Counted from the first letter of the stretch, positions 43,401 through 52,192 are shown. The stretch: 64,000 nt of DNA from Saccharofermentans sp. (GCA_024403695.1 JAKSRI010000005.1:1-64000), one strand, 5' to 3'. The notes: generated from the letters alone by a model not told the origin. Numbers and translations: made by a program.

Positions 43401-43718
43401 ATGGAGGCAGATGTTATTATCGCGCCTATAGCTGACAATAAGATGTTTTATGTTATGGCACAGTTTGTTGATGGTGAGATAAACGCAGATGTTGCGTTGC
43501 ATTCTTTATCAGCATCAAAATTAGGACAACAGTATGTTTTTAAAACTAGTAAAGCTATTGAAAAATTAAAGCTGATTGAAAAATACTATCTAAGTAAACC
43601 TGAACGTGAGGAGTGTAGAAAACGATTAATTGAAAGAGGCTTTGAAATCGATACAAAGTTAAAACTAGCCAAGCGAGAATATAAAACTGGTTTGTATATT
43701 GAGGAAATATTGAAATGA
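43401..43718 (+). pseudogene. DUF3990 protein, truncated: C-terminal part only
   Basis: The 105 residues match my knowledge of the C-terminal third of DUF3990 proteins (ADVIIAPIADNKMFYVMAQFVDGEINADVALHSL..SKLGQQYVFKTSKAIEKLK). DUF3990 proteins are ADP-ribosyltransferase-fold, toxin-like proteins of Firmicutes. The N-terminal part with the LYHGS-type NAD-binding motif is missing; the DNA just upstream is a terminator hairpin. There is no ribosome site before the ATG. The toxin is therefore probably inactive. A 30-residue charged tail follows the domain. The next gene overlaps by four bases, as in intact loci. Confidence 0.7.
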
Positions 43719-44188
43719 GAGAATTTGATCATAACGGATTATTATTGGCTGAATATCAAGGCAAATTGTTTGAGAAATCTGAAGAAATGGAATGTTCCAG
43801 TCCTATTTTTATAAGAAGATTTTTGCACTCGAATTTATTGAAAAGTCTAGATAGTGATTTGTATATATCATTTGATGTAAATGAAGGGATTCAGAGTGTT
43901 TTGGTGCAGTTTGGAGATACTACATATGGGAAGGTAAAGTATTCTAAAGCTGCATTATTCTGGATGGGATATATGTATAGATATATTGCGTACACTAGAG
44001 AACAGCCAACAAGCTTTATTATGAAGTTATTTGACCATAAACAGATGAATGCTGTGTATTATTCATATCATACGCAAGATCCTGAATGGTGTATTGCAAG
44101 TCTATTAGATTTAAATAATATGTCAGAGGAAATCTTTGATAACAACTGGAGACTTAAATGCATAATTAAAGAAAAGGGAAATTACTAA
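43715..44188 (+). CDS. DUF3990-associated protein (probable partner of the truncated toxin gene)
   Basis: A 157-residue protein of a type I associate with DUF3990 genes: it opens REFDHNGLLLAEYQGKLFEKS and includes CSSPIFIRRFLHSNLLKSLD. The middle has YSKAALFWMGYMYRYIAYTREQPTS. Its function is unknown; the gene context suggests a helper or antidote of the ADP-ribosyltransferase-like protein. The ATG overlaps the stop of the remnant (ATGA). It is complete, unlike its partner. Confidence 0.68.
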   Translation: MREFDHNGLLLAEYQGKLFEKSEEMECSSPIFIRRFLHSNLLKSLDSDLYISFDVNEGIQSVLVQFGDTTYGKVKYSKAALFWMGYMYRYIAYTREQPTSFIMKLFDHKQMNAVYYSYHTQDPEWCIASLLDLNNMSEEIFDNNWRLKCIIKEKGNY

Positions 44189-44211
44189 TTACTTGCAAGT
44201 AGACGATAAAT

Positions 44212-44244
44212 AAAAAACCTTGAAACTTCAGTTTCAAGGCTTTT
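44212..44244. terminator. Bidirectional terminator next to tRNA-Thr
   Basis: CCTTGAAAC and GTTTCAAGG form a 9-bp stem with loop TTCA. Six T follow on the minus strand (end of the tRNA transcript), and CTTTT follows on the plus strand. Confidence 0.88.
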
Positions 44245-44248
44245 ATGC

Positions 44249-44324
44249 TGGAGCCGCTTGTGGGACTCGAACCCACGACCTGCTGATTACAAATCAGCTG
44301 CTCTACCAACTGAGCTAAGGCGGC
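44249..44324 (-). tRNA. tRNA-Thr(UGU)
   Basis: Read leftward, GCCGCC...TTAGCTCAGTTGGTAGAGC gives the acceptor and D arm. The anticodon arm CTGATTTGTAATCAG has anticodon TGT, the T arm is GTGGGTTCGAGTCCCAC, and the 3' end is encoded CCA. One C-A mismatch is seen at the sixth acceptor pair. It borders the accessory region on its left, a common integration position. Confidence 0.97.
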
Positions 44325-44390
44325 ATTTCCTAAGCGAGAGTTATTATATTTGACGTGAAGCCTATTGTCAACACTTTTTTGAAAAAAGTT

Positions 44391-44825
44391 TTAGAATAAT
44401 CTGGCGTCCCTTTGGATATAGGCTGTCCAGCTGCTGATATCCTTGTCGAATGAGGTGCATTTACCATCGATAAATTTGAGTTTCAGACCGTCTCGGAAAC
44501 TGGCACCCTGGCACGCTTTATGAAGCTGATATTCAACTTCACCAAGATATCCACCCATAGTGCAGAGAGGATAGACCTTGCGTCCACGCCAGTCGATTGA
44601 AGATAAGAACTCCTGAAAGTGACGTGGGATGCTACCATCGATTATTGGATATCCGATTATATAGTCGGAATAATCATCAGGATTAAATTCAACTGGCGCC
44701 CAGTAGTTAGAATCTGAATCGTTAGGCATAATCTGCGCGGTATCAAGTCCCAGAGCATTTGCTACATACTCTGCTGCTTTACGTGTGTTTCCGCTATGTG
44801 AAAAGTAAATGACGATTGCCTTCAT
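44391..44825 (-). CDS. Flavodoxin-like protein
   Basis: A 144-residue FMN-binding protein. The phosphate loop FSHSGNTRKAAEYVA is near the N-terminus; DYIIGYPIIDGSIP and LCTMGGYLGEVE correspond to the loops around the flavin. It is probably a small electron carrier or flavodoxin-type reductase partner. A TATAAT (minus strand, 44837-44832) lies so close to the ATG that the message may be leaderless. It is divergent from the kinase-like gene at 44886, whose own TATAAT is about 20 bases away. Confidence 0.88.
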   Translation of the reverse strand: MKAIVIYFSHSGNTRKAAEYVANALGLDTAQIMPNDSDSNYWAPVEFNPDDYSDYIIGYPIIDGSIPRHFQEFLSSIDWRGRKVYPLCTMGGYLGEVEYQLHKACQGASFRDGLKLKFIDGKCTSFDKDISSWTAYIQRDARLF

Positions 44826-44885
44826 GACCCTATTATATAGTGAATTAATGATATAATTAAACTAAGAAAATTGTTGGAGGCCACC

Positions 44886-45824
44886 ATGGCGGTAATTACT
44901 ATTTCCAGACAATGCGGAAGTCTTGGAGATGAGCTTGCAAACTACCTTGCAAGTAAGCTTGGTTGTGGCCTTGTTACCCGTGACTTTGCTTTCGAGCACT
45001 TCTTTGATGGCTCTAGTGATGACGATAAGCGCCAGTTGGAGGAAAGTCCCAAGTATTTCCTTAAGACCATGGTTGACAGTGAGATTACTTATAAAGATAA
45101 GCTTATGGAAGAGCTCACTGACATGGCGGATGAGAGTTCTAACCTTATCGTGGTTGGTCTTGGCGGTTGCGTTGCATTTAGTGCACGACAGGATTCCATT
45201 AATGTTAAGGTGGGTGCCAGCCTTTCCACGCGTAAGTCCAGGGTTGCCCGTCAGTATAACGTGGATGATGAGCAAGCTGAGAGTATGCTGATGACTGCTG
45301 ACCGTAAGCATAAGCGTTTCGTAAGCAGCCTTTATGATAGAGACCTGAATGAGGACTCCCTTTATGATCTGGTTTTTAACACAGACAGATTGTCGGTGGA
45401 GGAGTGCGCTGATGCGGTGTTGGCTATGTTGGACAGAAAGGTTCAGCGTCTTAAGATAGCTGCGCAGACACTGGAAGAGACATCCATGAATCACCAGACG
45501 GAAGTGGCTGTATTTAAGAACGAAACCGAGGAAGAGTTCGCGAAGATTCTTGATATGTATAACATTGACTGGATGTATGAGCCAAAGACTTTCCCTATCG
45601 AGTGGGATGAGGCGGGCAATATTACCATGGCTTTCTCACCTGATTTCTTCCTGCCAAAGTTTAATTTGTACCTCGAGCTGACCACAATGGAGCAGAAGTA
45701 CGTGACTAAGAAGAATAAGAAGGCTCGTAAGGTTATGGAACTGTATCCTGGTACTAATGTGCGAATTGTTTATAAGAAGGATTTTCTGGAATTAGCGCAG
45801 AGATTCAAGCAGTTCGGAGGTTAA
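44886..45824 (+). CDS. Cytidylate-kinase-like protein with nuclease-like C-terminal domain
   Basis: A 312-residue protein. Residues 1-200 follow the cytidylate kinase-like family (ITISRQCGSLGDELANYLASKLG, GLGGCVAF, DRDLNEDSLYDLVFNTDRL). The C-terminal 100 residues contain MYEPKTFPIEWD, FSPDFFLPKFNLYLELT and a KKNKKARKVMELYPG helix. This order (PD, then E-x-T, then Lys-rich helix) resembles the PD-(D/E)XK nuclease fold. GGAGG lies 7 bases before the ATG. It sits one base upstream of hpt, suggesting a nucleotide-related role. Confidence 0.78.
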   Translation: MAVITISRQCGSLGDELANYLASKLGCGLVTRDFAFEHFFDGSSDDDKRQLEESPKYFLKTMVDSEITYKDKLMEELTDMADESSNLIVVGLGGCVAFSARQDSINVKVGASLSTRKSRVARQYNVDDEQAESMLMTADRKHKRFVSSLYDRDLNEDSLYDLVFNTDRLSVEECADAVLAMLDRKVQRLKIAAQTLEETSMNHQTEVAVFKNETEEEFAKILDMYNIDWMYEPKTFPIEWDEAGNITMAFSPDFFLPKFNLYLELTTMEQKYVTKKNKKARKVMELYPGTNVRIVYKKDFLELAQRFKQFGG

Positions 45825-45825
45825 T

Positions 45826-46374
45826 GTGAATAGTGTTCTTGATGGAAAAATCGATATAAAGAAAGTTGTTTTTACACGAGAAGAGATTGAAGCTCGTGTG
45901 AAGGAACTTGGTGAGCAGATTACTAGAGATTATCAGGGTAAGGAACTGGTAATTGTTGGCGTGGTAAAGGGTTCGTTGTATTTCCTCTCTGATCTGACCC
46001 GCTACATTGATTTGCCTGTTAAGGTGGATCTTATCGGATTCGGCAATATTCCTGACACTACTTCCAAGACAGGTGTAGTAAAGATTACTAAGGATATTGA
46101 TATAGATATTAAGGATAAGTACGTGCTTATCGTGGAGGATGTTATCAGAACGGGACTGACCACCGCTTATATCAAGTCAGAACTCGAGAAGAAGGGACCA
46201 AAGGAAATCGCGCTCAGCACAATGCTTTTGAACCCTAACAGACTTCTCATGACTATCCCGGTTAAGTACGCCGGCTTCGAAATTGACGACAGCTGGCTTA
46301 TCGGCTACGGCCTGGACCGCCACGAGATTGGTCGTAACTTGCCATATATCGCGGAACTTAATAAGAAAGATTAA
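45826..46374 (+). CDS. hpt: Hypoxanthine phosphoribosyltransferase
   Basis: A 182-residue purine salvage enzyme making IMP (and often GMP) from base and PRPP in the cytoplasm. The PRPP motif VLIVEDVIRTGLT is near residue 105, VGVVKGSLYFLSDL matches the family, and the C-terminal FEIDDSWLIGYGLDRHEIGRN loop is typical. The start is GTG with GGAGG seven bases upstream. Co-transcribed with the kinase-like gene and probably with the thioesterase gene. Confidence 0.95.
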   Translation: MNSVLDGKIDIKKVVFTREEIEARVKELGEQITRDYQGKELVIVGVVKGSLYFLSDLTRYIDLPVKVDLIGFGNIPDTTSKTGVVKITKDIDIDIKDKYVLIVEDVIRTGLTTAYIKSELEKKGPKEIALSTMLLNPNRLLMTIPVKYAGFEIDDSWLIGYGLDRHEIGRNLPYIAELNKKD

Positions 46375-46402
46375 TTTATGAGGTTTATAAGGAGGGCACG
46401 AA

Positions 46403-46792
46403 ATGACACCAGAAGAGTGCAGAGCGTTTTTTAAGCAGGACAGATTTGCTAACGAGGCAACAGATATCGAGATTGTAGACGTCAAGGAAGGGTACGCCAA
46501 GACAAAGCTTGTAGTGCAGGACAAGCACCTTAACGCTAATAACGTAGTTATGGGTGGATGTATTTATACTTTGGCAGACTATACTTTTGGTATTGCTTCT
46601 AACTGTGGTCCAAACAAGTGCGTAACTTTAAGTTCTGACATTACCTTTAACAGCGCTGCTACAGGTAAGGAACTTTATGCTGAGACAGAGATTGTTAAAG
46701 ACGGCAGAAGTGTATGTAATTTTATAGTCCGAGTAACAGACGAGAAGAATCGCGTAATCGCTACATCTACAATGCTTGGCTTCAGATGCTAA
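46403..46792 (+). CDS. PaaI-family hotdog thioesterase
   Basis: A 129-residue single hotdog domain acting on acyl-CoA thioesters. The family segment NNVVMGGCIYTLADYTFGIASN holds the expected catalytic region, and SSDITFNSAATGKELYAETEIVKDGRSV follows. A strong AAGGAGGG precedes the ATG. It lies 28 bases after hpt. Confidence 0.9.
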   Translation: MTPEECRAFFKQDRFANEATDIEIVDVKEGYAKTKLVVQDKHLNANNVVMGGCIYTLADYTFGIASNCGPNKCVTLSSDITFNSAATGKELYAETEIVKDGRSVCNFIVRVTDEKNRVIATSTMLGFRC

Positions 46793-46926
46793 GTAAAGGG
46801 TGAGAAAGGTTACCTTATTTTCACCGCAAATGGAAAAGTTCGTTGTTATACAATTGTAACAAGACAGAAATCTAAGTGCACATTTGTGACAGGTGTACCG
46901 TGTTACAATTCAGTATAGGTATGACT

Positions 46927-48213
46927 ATGAAAAGAAATAAGAACAAAACAATTTTATCAATTGCGGTATGCGCATCCGTGGCTGCACCAATCATTTGTAT
47001 GCCATTTGGAATCAGAGATGGAGTAGATCCATCAATTGTTGTGCGCCTTGCTTATGCTGCTACAATGCCTGAAGATGAGAACCCGGTAATTGAGGATGAG
47101 AATACAATTACAGAAGAGGATATTCTCGAGGGCATCGACGATGAGCTCTCCATGACAGTATTGAACGGTGGTCTTGTAGAGTCTACATACTATGAGGGCT
47201 ATGAGCCTTCTAATGAGCCAACAGATACTCAGTACAGTGACGTTTCAACTTATACTGTATATCAGCCATTGGATGAGGCAGGACTTCCTATCGAGCTCCT
47301 TGATCCAATGTTCTTTGCTCCAGATAATACAACTTACTATATTGCAGCTCAGTCTTCTATCTTGAAGGAATCACCTGATATGAGTTCCATGACTGTTCAG
47401 CCACTTGCATATGGTAAGGGAGTTACAAGAATCGGTATCGGTGATACTTGGTCTAAGATTCAGACTGAGGATGGTGCTGAGGGATACGTGCTTACTAATA
47501 CTCTTTCTTATGAGATGGTATGGCAGGCAGTAGACAGAATTGTGTGGGTAGATACAAGCAGCCTTTCTCTTCGTAAATCTGCATCAGTAGAGGCAGAGCT
47601 TATTGGTACATTGTACGATGAGGACAAACTTAGAGTTGTAGCTGTTGCTGATAAGTGGTTTAAGGTAATTACTGAGGATGGTACAGAGGGTTATGTATAT
47701 GGATCATATACAACAACTCAGGCACCTCCAACTCCTACACCAACACCAATCCCTGTAGTACAGGCACCTGGTGGTGGCGGCGGATCCGGCGGCGGCGGTG
47801 GCGGCGGAACTAAGAAGGACTACAACAATGTAAGTAAGCCTCTTATCACCGGTCGAAATAGAGAGAGTATCGTTAACGCAGCAGTTTCAATGCTCGGTAA
47901 GCCATATGTATGGGGTGCAAGTAGTAGTTCTGCTGTAGACTGTTCCGGACTTGTAGTTTACTGCTACGGACTTGTAGGAATCTCACTTCCACATTACTCC
48001 GTATCGTTGTGTTCTGTAGGACAGCCGGTATCCCGTGAGAATATTCTGCCTGGCGATATTGTCTGCTGGACGAAGGATGGAAGTTATTGTCACCACGTAG
48101 GTATCTATGTAGGAAATGGACAGTGTATTGATGCCAGAGGTAAGAAGTGGGGCGTTGTTTATGGAAGCCTCGATATGCATCCTATTCTTACCATCAGACG
48201 AGTAATTGCATAA
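46927..48213 (+). CDS. Secreted NlpC/P60 peptidoglycan hydrolase with SH3 repeats
   Basis: A 428-residue exported enzyme that cuts wall peptide bonds. It has an N-terminal signal sequence, an acidic spacer (about 45-110), and two bacterial SH3-like domains (about 135-275; EDGAEGYV and EDGTEGYV mark the repeats). A proline-threonine stretch and a glycine linker (GGGGGSGGGGGGG) follow. The C-terminal NlpC/P60 domain has catalytic Cys in SSSAVDCSGLVVYCYG and His in YCHHVGIYVGN. Starts at 46921 and 46927 are both possible; the AGG upstream fits 46927 better. A terminator follows. Confidence 0.9.
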   Translation: MKRNKNKTILSIAVCASVAAPIICMPFGIRDGVDPSIVVRLAYAATMPEDENPVIEDENTITEEDILEGIDDELSMTVLNGGLVESTYYEGYEPSNEPTDTQYSDVSTYTVYQPLDEAGLPIELLDPMFFAPDNTTYYIAAQSSILKESPDMSSMTVQPLAYGKGVTRIGIGDTWSKIQTEDGAEGYVLTNTLSYEMVWQAVDRIVWVDTSSLSLRKSASVEAELIGTLYDEDKLRVVAVADKWFKVITEDGTEGYVYGSYTTTQAPPTPTPTPIPVVQAPGGGGGSGGGGGGGTKKDYNNVSKPLITGRNRESIVNAAVSMLGKPYVWGASSSSAVDCSGLVVYCYGLVGISLPHYSVSLCSVGQPVSRENILPGDIVCWTKDGSYCHHVGIYVGNGQCIDARGKKWGVVYGSLDMHPILTIRRVIA

Positions 48214-48238
48214 AAGTTTGATTGTTTAAAACATATTA

Positions 48239-48268
48239 GGGTTGTTTCTTTGGAGACAACCCTTTTTA
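48239..48268 (+). terminator. Terminator of the NlpC/P60 gene
   Basis: GGGTTGTTTC and GAGACAACCC form a 10-bp stem (one G-U pair), followed by TTTTTATTT. Confidence 0.88.
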
Positions 48269-48296
48269 TTTGCTTTGGAAGATGTTAGAATATTAC

Positions 48297-48308
48297 AAAC
48301 AAATGTTC
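48297..48308. promoter_or_regulatory. LexA-box-like operator before the Y-family polymerase gene
   Basis: AAACAAATGTTC matches the Firmicutes SOS pattern GAAC-N4-GTTC at all but one defined position. It lies 13 bases upstream of the GTG start, where a bound repressor would block transcription. A wider TTAGAA/TTCTAA inverted pair flanks it. Confidence 0.5.
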
Positions 48309-48321
48309 TAAAGAGGTTATA

Positions 48322-49809
48322 GTGAGTTCAGCATATATTGCCATTGATCTTAAGTCTTTTTATGCGTCTGTCGAATGTGTCGACAGAGGCTTAGATCCGC
48401 TTACCACAAATCTTGTAGTGGCTGATGTAAGTAGAACTGAAAAGACTATTTGTCTAGCGGTGTCACCATCGCTTAAGTCGTATGGTGTAGGTGGAAGAGC
48501 CAGATTGTTTGAGGTGGTTCAGAAGGTTAATGAGATTAATGCTGTGAGACGAAGTGTGGCACCTGGCAGAAGATTTACAGGGAAGTCATATGTGCATTCT
48601 GAGTTACAGAGTAATCCTTCCTTGGAACTGGACTATATTGCAGCCAAACCACAGATGGCAAGGTACATGGAAGTGAGTACTAAGATATATGGTATCTATC
48701 TTAATTATGTGGCACCTGAAGATATTCACGTTTATTCCATCGATGAGGTGTTCATTGATGTATCTGCGTATACAGAATTGTATGGAATTAGTGCAGCTGA
48801 ACTTGCCATGAAGATGGTTAAGGATGTTCTTAATCAAACGGGTATTACCGCTACTGCTGGTGTAGGCACTAATATGTACTTGTGTAAGGTTGCTATGGAT
48901 ATAGTTGCCAAACATATGCCTGCTAATGAGGATGGTGTTCGTATAGCTGAACTTGATGAGATGAGTTACAGAAAACTACTTTGGAATCATCTGCCTCTTA
49001 CTGATTTCTGGAGAGTTGGAAAAGGTATCGAGAATCGTCTTCGTAGAAGTGGAATGCTTACAATGGGCGATGTTGCCAGAATGTCTCTTGTTAATGAAGA
49101 TTTGTTGTACAAACTCTTTGGAGTTAATGCCGAATTATTGATTGACCATGCATGGGGTTATGAGCCTGCTAGGATGAAGGATGTTAAGTCATACATGCCT
49201 AAGAGTAGTAGTCTTAGTACAGGTCAGGTATTGTCAGAACCTTACTCCTGGGAGAAGGGTAAATTGATAATAAAAGAGATGACAGATCTTCTGGTTTTGG
49301 ATCTGGTAGATAAGGGATTGGTAACTGATCAGATAGTTATTATGCTCGGTTATGACGTATCGTCTGCTGATAGTTATGACGGACCAGTAGCGATTGACCA
49401 TTATGGAAGACGTGTTCCTCCGCCAGCTCATGGTTCCATTAACCTTGGGAGGATGACTTCTTCTACCAAGATTATTATGAATGCAGTTAGTGAATTGTAT
49501 GACAGAATTGCTGATAAGAATCTTTATATTAGAAGACTGAATGTTGTAGCTAATCATACTGAATTGGAGAGCAATATTAAGGAAACTGATGATGCGTTTG
49601 TTCAGTTGGATTTGTTCACAGATTATGAGCGATTAGAAGAACAACGTCTGAAGGAGAAGGAAGAACTGGAAAAAGAGAAGAACCTTCAGAAAGCAGTTCT
49701 AGAGATTAAGAAAAAGTTTGGAAAGAACGCCGTGCTTAAGGGTATGAATCTCGAAGAAGGTGGCACGACCATTGAACGTAATGGTCAGATAGGAGGTCAC
49801 AGAGCATGA
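48322..49809 (+). CDS. Y-family DNA polymerase (UvrX/DinB/UmuC type)
   Basis: A 495-residue lesion-bypass polymerase. The catalytic motifs are IAIDLKSFYASVECVDRG near the N-terminus and YSIDEVFIDVS (about residue 140). The GITATAGVGTNMYLCKVAMD segment and the helix-hairpin-helix region (FWRVGKGIENRLRRSGM) follow. The C-terminal 50 residues are charged and helical. The start is GTG with AGAGG upstream. It overlaps the yolD-like gene by 4 bases, the usual Firmicutes pair, and is probably SOS-induced through the LexA-like box. Confidence 0.92.
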   Translation: MSSAYIAIDLKSFYASVECVDRGLDPLTTNLVVADVSRTEKTICLAVSPSLKSYGVGGRARLFEVVQKVNEINAVRRSVAPGRRFTGKSYVHSELQSNPSLELDYIAAKPQMARYMEVSTKIYGIYLNYVAPEDIHVYSIDEVFIDVSAYTELYGISAAELAMKMVKDVLNQTGITATAGVGTNMYLCKVAMDIVAKHMPANEDGVRIAELDEMSYRKLLWNHLPLTDFWRVGKGIENRLRRSGMLTMGDVARMSLVNEDLLYKLFGVNAELLIDHAWGYEPARMKDVKSYMPKSSSLSTGQVLSEPYSWEKGKLIIKEMTDLLVLDLVDKGLVTDQIVIMLGYDVSSADSYDGPVAIDHYGRRVPPPAHGSINLGRMTSSTKIIMNAVSELYDRIADKNLYIRRLNVVANHTELESNIKETDDAFVQLDLFTDYERLEEQRLKEKEELEKEKNLQKAVLEIKKKFGKNAVLKGMNLEEGGTTIERNGQIGGHRA

Positions 49810-50240
49810 AGAATATTGACCCTGATAGAATGCCAGCTGAAGACATATATGGAGACATTATTAATCTGCCTCATCCTGAGTCTGTAAGACATAAGAGGAT
49901 GAGTGTGGAGAATCGTGCGGCTCAGTTCGCTCCATTTGCTGCTCTGACTGGTTATGAAGATGCGGTGGATGAGACTGCCAGATTAACTAGTGGCAAAATC
50001 GAGATTTCTGATGAGAAGAAGATAGCTATCGATAAGAAAATCAGAGCGTTACTAGGTGAGTTGGAGTTGGATGGTAAGATGCCGACGGTTATTATTTACT
50101 ATCTGCCTGATAAGTATAAGGAAGGTGGATCTTATGTAAGCCATGATGCGGATATCAGAACTTATAATCAAGAAAATCAGTCTCTAGTGATGAGGGATGG
50201 AACCACAATACTAATAAAAGATATATTTGATATTAGATAA
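49806..50240 (+). CDS. YolD-like protein
   Basis: A 144-residue protein of the YolD type. The signature is HPESVRHKRMSVENRAAQFAPFAALTGYEDAV; Firmicutes YolD proteins are encoded beside UvrX-type Y-family polymerases and are thought to act as UmuD-like partners. The GGAGG within the polymerase's last codons serves its ATG. Translationally coupled to the polymerase. Confidence 0.85.
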   Translation: MKNIDPDRMPAEDIYGDIINLPHPESVRHKRMSVENRAAQFAPFAALTGYEDAVDETARLTSGKIEISDEKKIAIDKKIRALLGELELDGKMPTVIIYYLPDKYKEGGSYVSHDADIRTYNQENQSLVMRDGTTILIKDIFDIR

Positions 50241-50299
50241 TAATCTGTTATTATCATCGCGTATTAAATACATAAAGAATAAAGGGATGGAAATTAATC

Positions 50300-50977
50300 A
50301 TGAAAAGAAAGTATGGAATTACTAATTTTATCGGTGGACTGTTGGCTGGTCTTGTGTTCCTTGGAATCTCTGGTTATCAGAAGTATAACGAGATGAAGCC
50401 AGCTATAGACATTACAGATCCTGATTTTGACTACTCAACTCTTAAGCCAGGTGATCACGTTAAGTGTAGGATCTTTTTTGTAATGGATTCTGCAGTTGTA
50501 TATTCAGAGGAATCCAGTAGTAAGAAGACTACAGAAACATCAAGAACATATTGTCTCCCACATCTTTCTGATGATGGTGAATATATTAATATGGATGCTT
50601 TTATGGGTCTTAATGTTAGAAAAGCTGATTATGATAAGTTGGATGAACTCGCAGAGATTAGTAACAAGTGGTGGAACATGGAAAGTGATGTTGAGCTTGG
50701 AAAAGTAACATATAAGCTCGATGGCACAGTTAAGAAGATGGCAACTGAGGAAGAGAAGTATTTCAGAGAGTACGTTGAAGACTGTGGTGGAGATACAGAT
50801 CAGATTGTTGCTCTTAAGGTGTCTCCTATTACTGCTGCTAGTAATGTTGGTCTCGTAATAGGTGGCGTTATTACTGCTATTTTTACAGTGTTAATTGTTC
50901 TTCGAATTAAAGAAGTTAATAGAGATAATAAGCGCGAACCAATGCATGTGGAAGGATACGAAGGTCCTCTTTGTTAA
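50300..50977 (+). CDS. Membrane protein of unknown function with central outer domain
   Basis: A 225-residue protein with membrane segments at both ends (about 9-26 and 178-200) and a hydrophilic domain of about 150 residues between them (DYSTLKPGDHVKCRIFFVMDSAVVY...). I have seen this layout in other Clostridia hypotheticals but cannot name a function. A GGATGG ribosome site is weakly visible. It is 9 bases before the anion transporter gene. Confidence 0.72.
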   Translation: MKRKYGITNFIGGLLAGLVFLGISGYQKYNEMKPAIDITDPDFDYSTLKPGDHVKCRIFFVMDSAVVYSEESSSKKTTETSRTYCLPHLSDDGEYINMDAFMGLNVRKADYDKLDELAEISNKWWNMESDVELGKVTYKLDGTVKKMATEEEKYFREYVEDCGGDTDQIVALKVSPITAASNVGLVIGGVITAIFTVLIVLRIKEVNRDNKREPMHVEGYEGPLC

Positions 50978-50986
50978 TTAACAGCT

Positions 50987-52090
50987 ATGATGAAGTTTAT
51001 TAAGCAGGAAATAGTATTAGTTATATCTTTTATATTTGCTTTGGTGTCATGCTTTTTTGTGACACCTTCTAAGGCATACATTGATTATATCGATTTTCGC
51101 ACATTGGCGTTGCTATTTAGCTTAATGGCTGTGGTTGTAGGATTGACTGAGTCTGGCGTTACAGATAAGGCATCTAATTTTCTGATGGGTAAGTGTAAGA
51201 ATCTGACATCGGTGTTCTTAGTTCTTGTGCTCTTGCCTTTCTTTGCTGCCATGATTGTAACCAATGATGTGGCACTCATTACTTTTGTTCCTTTCGGAAT
51301 CGGGGTGATGAATTCCCTTAAGCAGAAGAAGACCATTATCCCGCTTGTTGTTATTCAGACTATAGCGGCTAACATGGGAAGCGTTCTTACACCGATTGGT
51401 AACCCACAGAATCTGTATATTCAGTCTAACTATAATTTGTCAGCTTCATCATTCGTGATAACTATGCTTCCGGTGTGGATTATCTCATTGATTCTTGTGG
51501 TGGTGATGTCACTGGTTGTCTGCAGAATTAATAAAAGTAAAATTACAATCACTAACAATAACAACGGAATTTTTAGTGTGAGTAAAATAACACTTGTAAG
51601 AAGTTTGCTGGCACTTGTTATGTGTATACTGACAGTGTTTCATGTTGTTGATTATAAAATTACATTGATGGCGGTCATTGTAATTTTGTTCGGAAAAATA
51701 TTCTTGAAAGTGGACTATGCATTGCTGGTGACTTTTGTCTGCTTCTTCATTTTTTCAGGTAACGTTGCTCAGATAAGTCAGGTGAGAGAGTTCATTACTG
51801 GATTTGTTCAGAAGAGTAGTTTTGTTTCCTCGCTTCTTCTGAGTCAGGTTATTAGTAATGTCCCTGCTGCTGTATTTTTGTCATCGTTCACAGAGGACTG
51901 GAAGGGTCTTCTCATGGGTGTGGATGTAGGTGGTCTTGGAACACCGGTTGCGTCTCTCGCGAGTCTTATCTCCATGAAGTTTTACATCAAGGCTGAGGGT
52001 GCGGATGTGAAGAAGTACATGTTGGTATTTACTTCACTTAATCTCATTGGCATTGCTGTTTTATGTTTGTTCAGAATTTTGGTGCCTTGA
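50987..52090 (+). CDS. ArsB/NhaD/SLC13-type anion permease
   Basis: A 367-residue transporter with about ten membrane segments. Family motifs are LPFFAAMIVTNDVALITFVPFG in the first half and SNVPAAVFLSSFTEDWKGLLMGVDVGGLGTP in the second, plus GSVLTPIGNPQNLYI, as in SLC13/ArsB-like anion transporters. The substrate cannot be read. Two adjacent ATGs (50987, 50990) are possible starts; no strong ribosome site is visible. Confidence 0.85.
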   Translation: MMKFIKQEIVLVISFIFALVSCFFVTPSKAYIDYIDFRTLALLFSLMAVVVGLTESGVTDKASNFLMGKCKNLTSVFLVLVLLPFFAAMIVTNDVALITFVPFGIGVMNSLKQKKTIIPLVVIQTIAANMGSVLTPIGNPQNLYIQSNYNLSASSFVITMLPVWIISLILVVVMSLVVCRINKSKITITNNNNGIFSVSKITLVRSLLALVMCILTVFHVVDYKITLMAVIVILFGKIFLKVDYALLVTFVCFFIFSGNVAQISQVREFITGFVQKSSFVSSLLLSQVISNVPAAVFLSSFTEDWKGLLMGVDVGGLGTPVASLASLISMKFYIKAEGADVKKYMLVFTSLNLIGIAVLCLFRILVP

Positions 52091-52164
52091 TATAACATTG
52101 GGGTAAATTTGAGTTAATTTTGAGAAATGCAACATATTTGAAACTTTAACTGGCGTCGTGGTCA

Positions 52165-52192
52165 TTGATTTTACTTTCCCTTTCTGTATAAT
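52165..52192 (+). promoter_or_regulatory. Promoter of the mreB-like gene
   Basis: TTGATT (52165-52170), a 16-base spacer and TATAAT (52187-52192). The leader contains a short AGCGC/GCGCT hairpin (52219-52235). Confidence 0.7.

Noticed and set aside
44249..44324. Attachment-site duplication of the tRNA-Thr 3' end within the accessory region
   Set aside because: I found no second copy of the tRNA 3' end in the window, so integration at this tRNA remains unproven.
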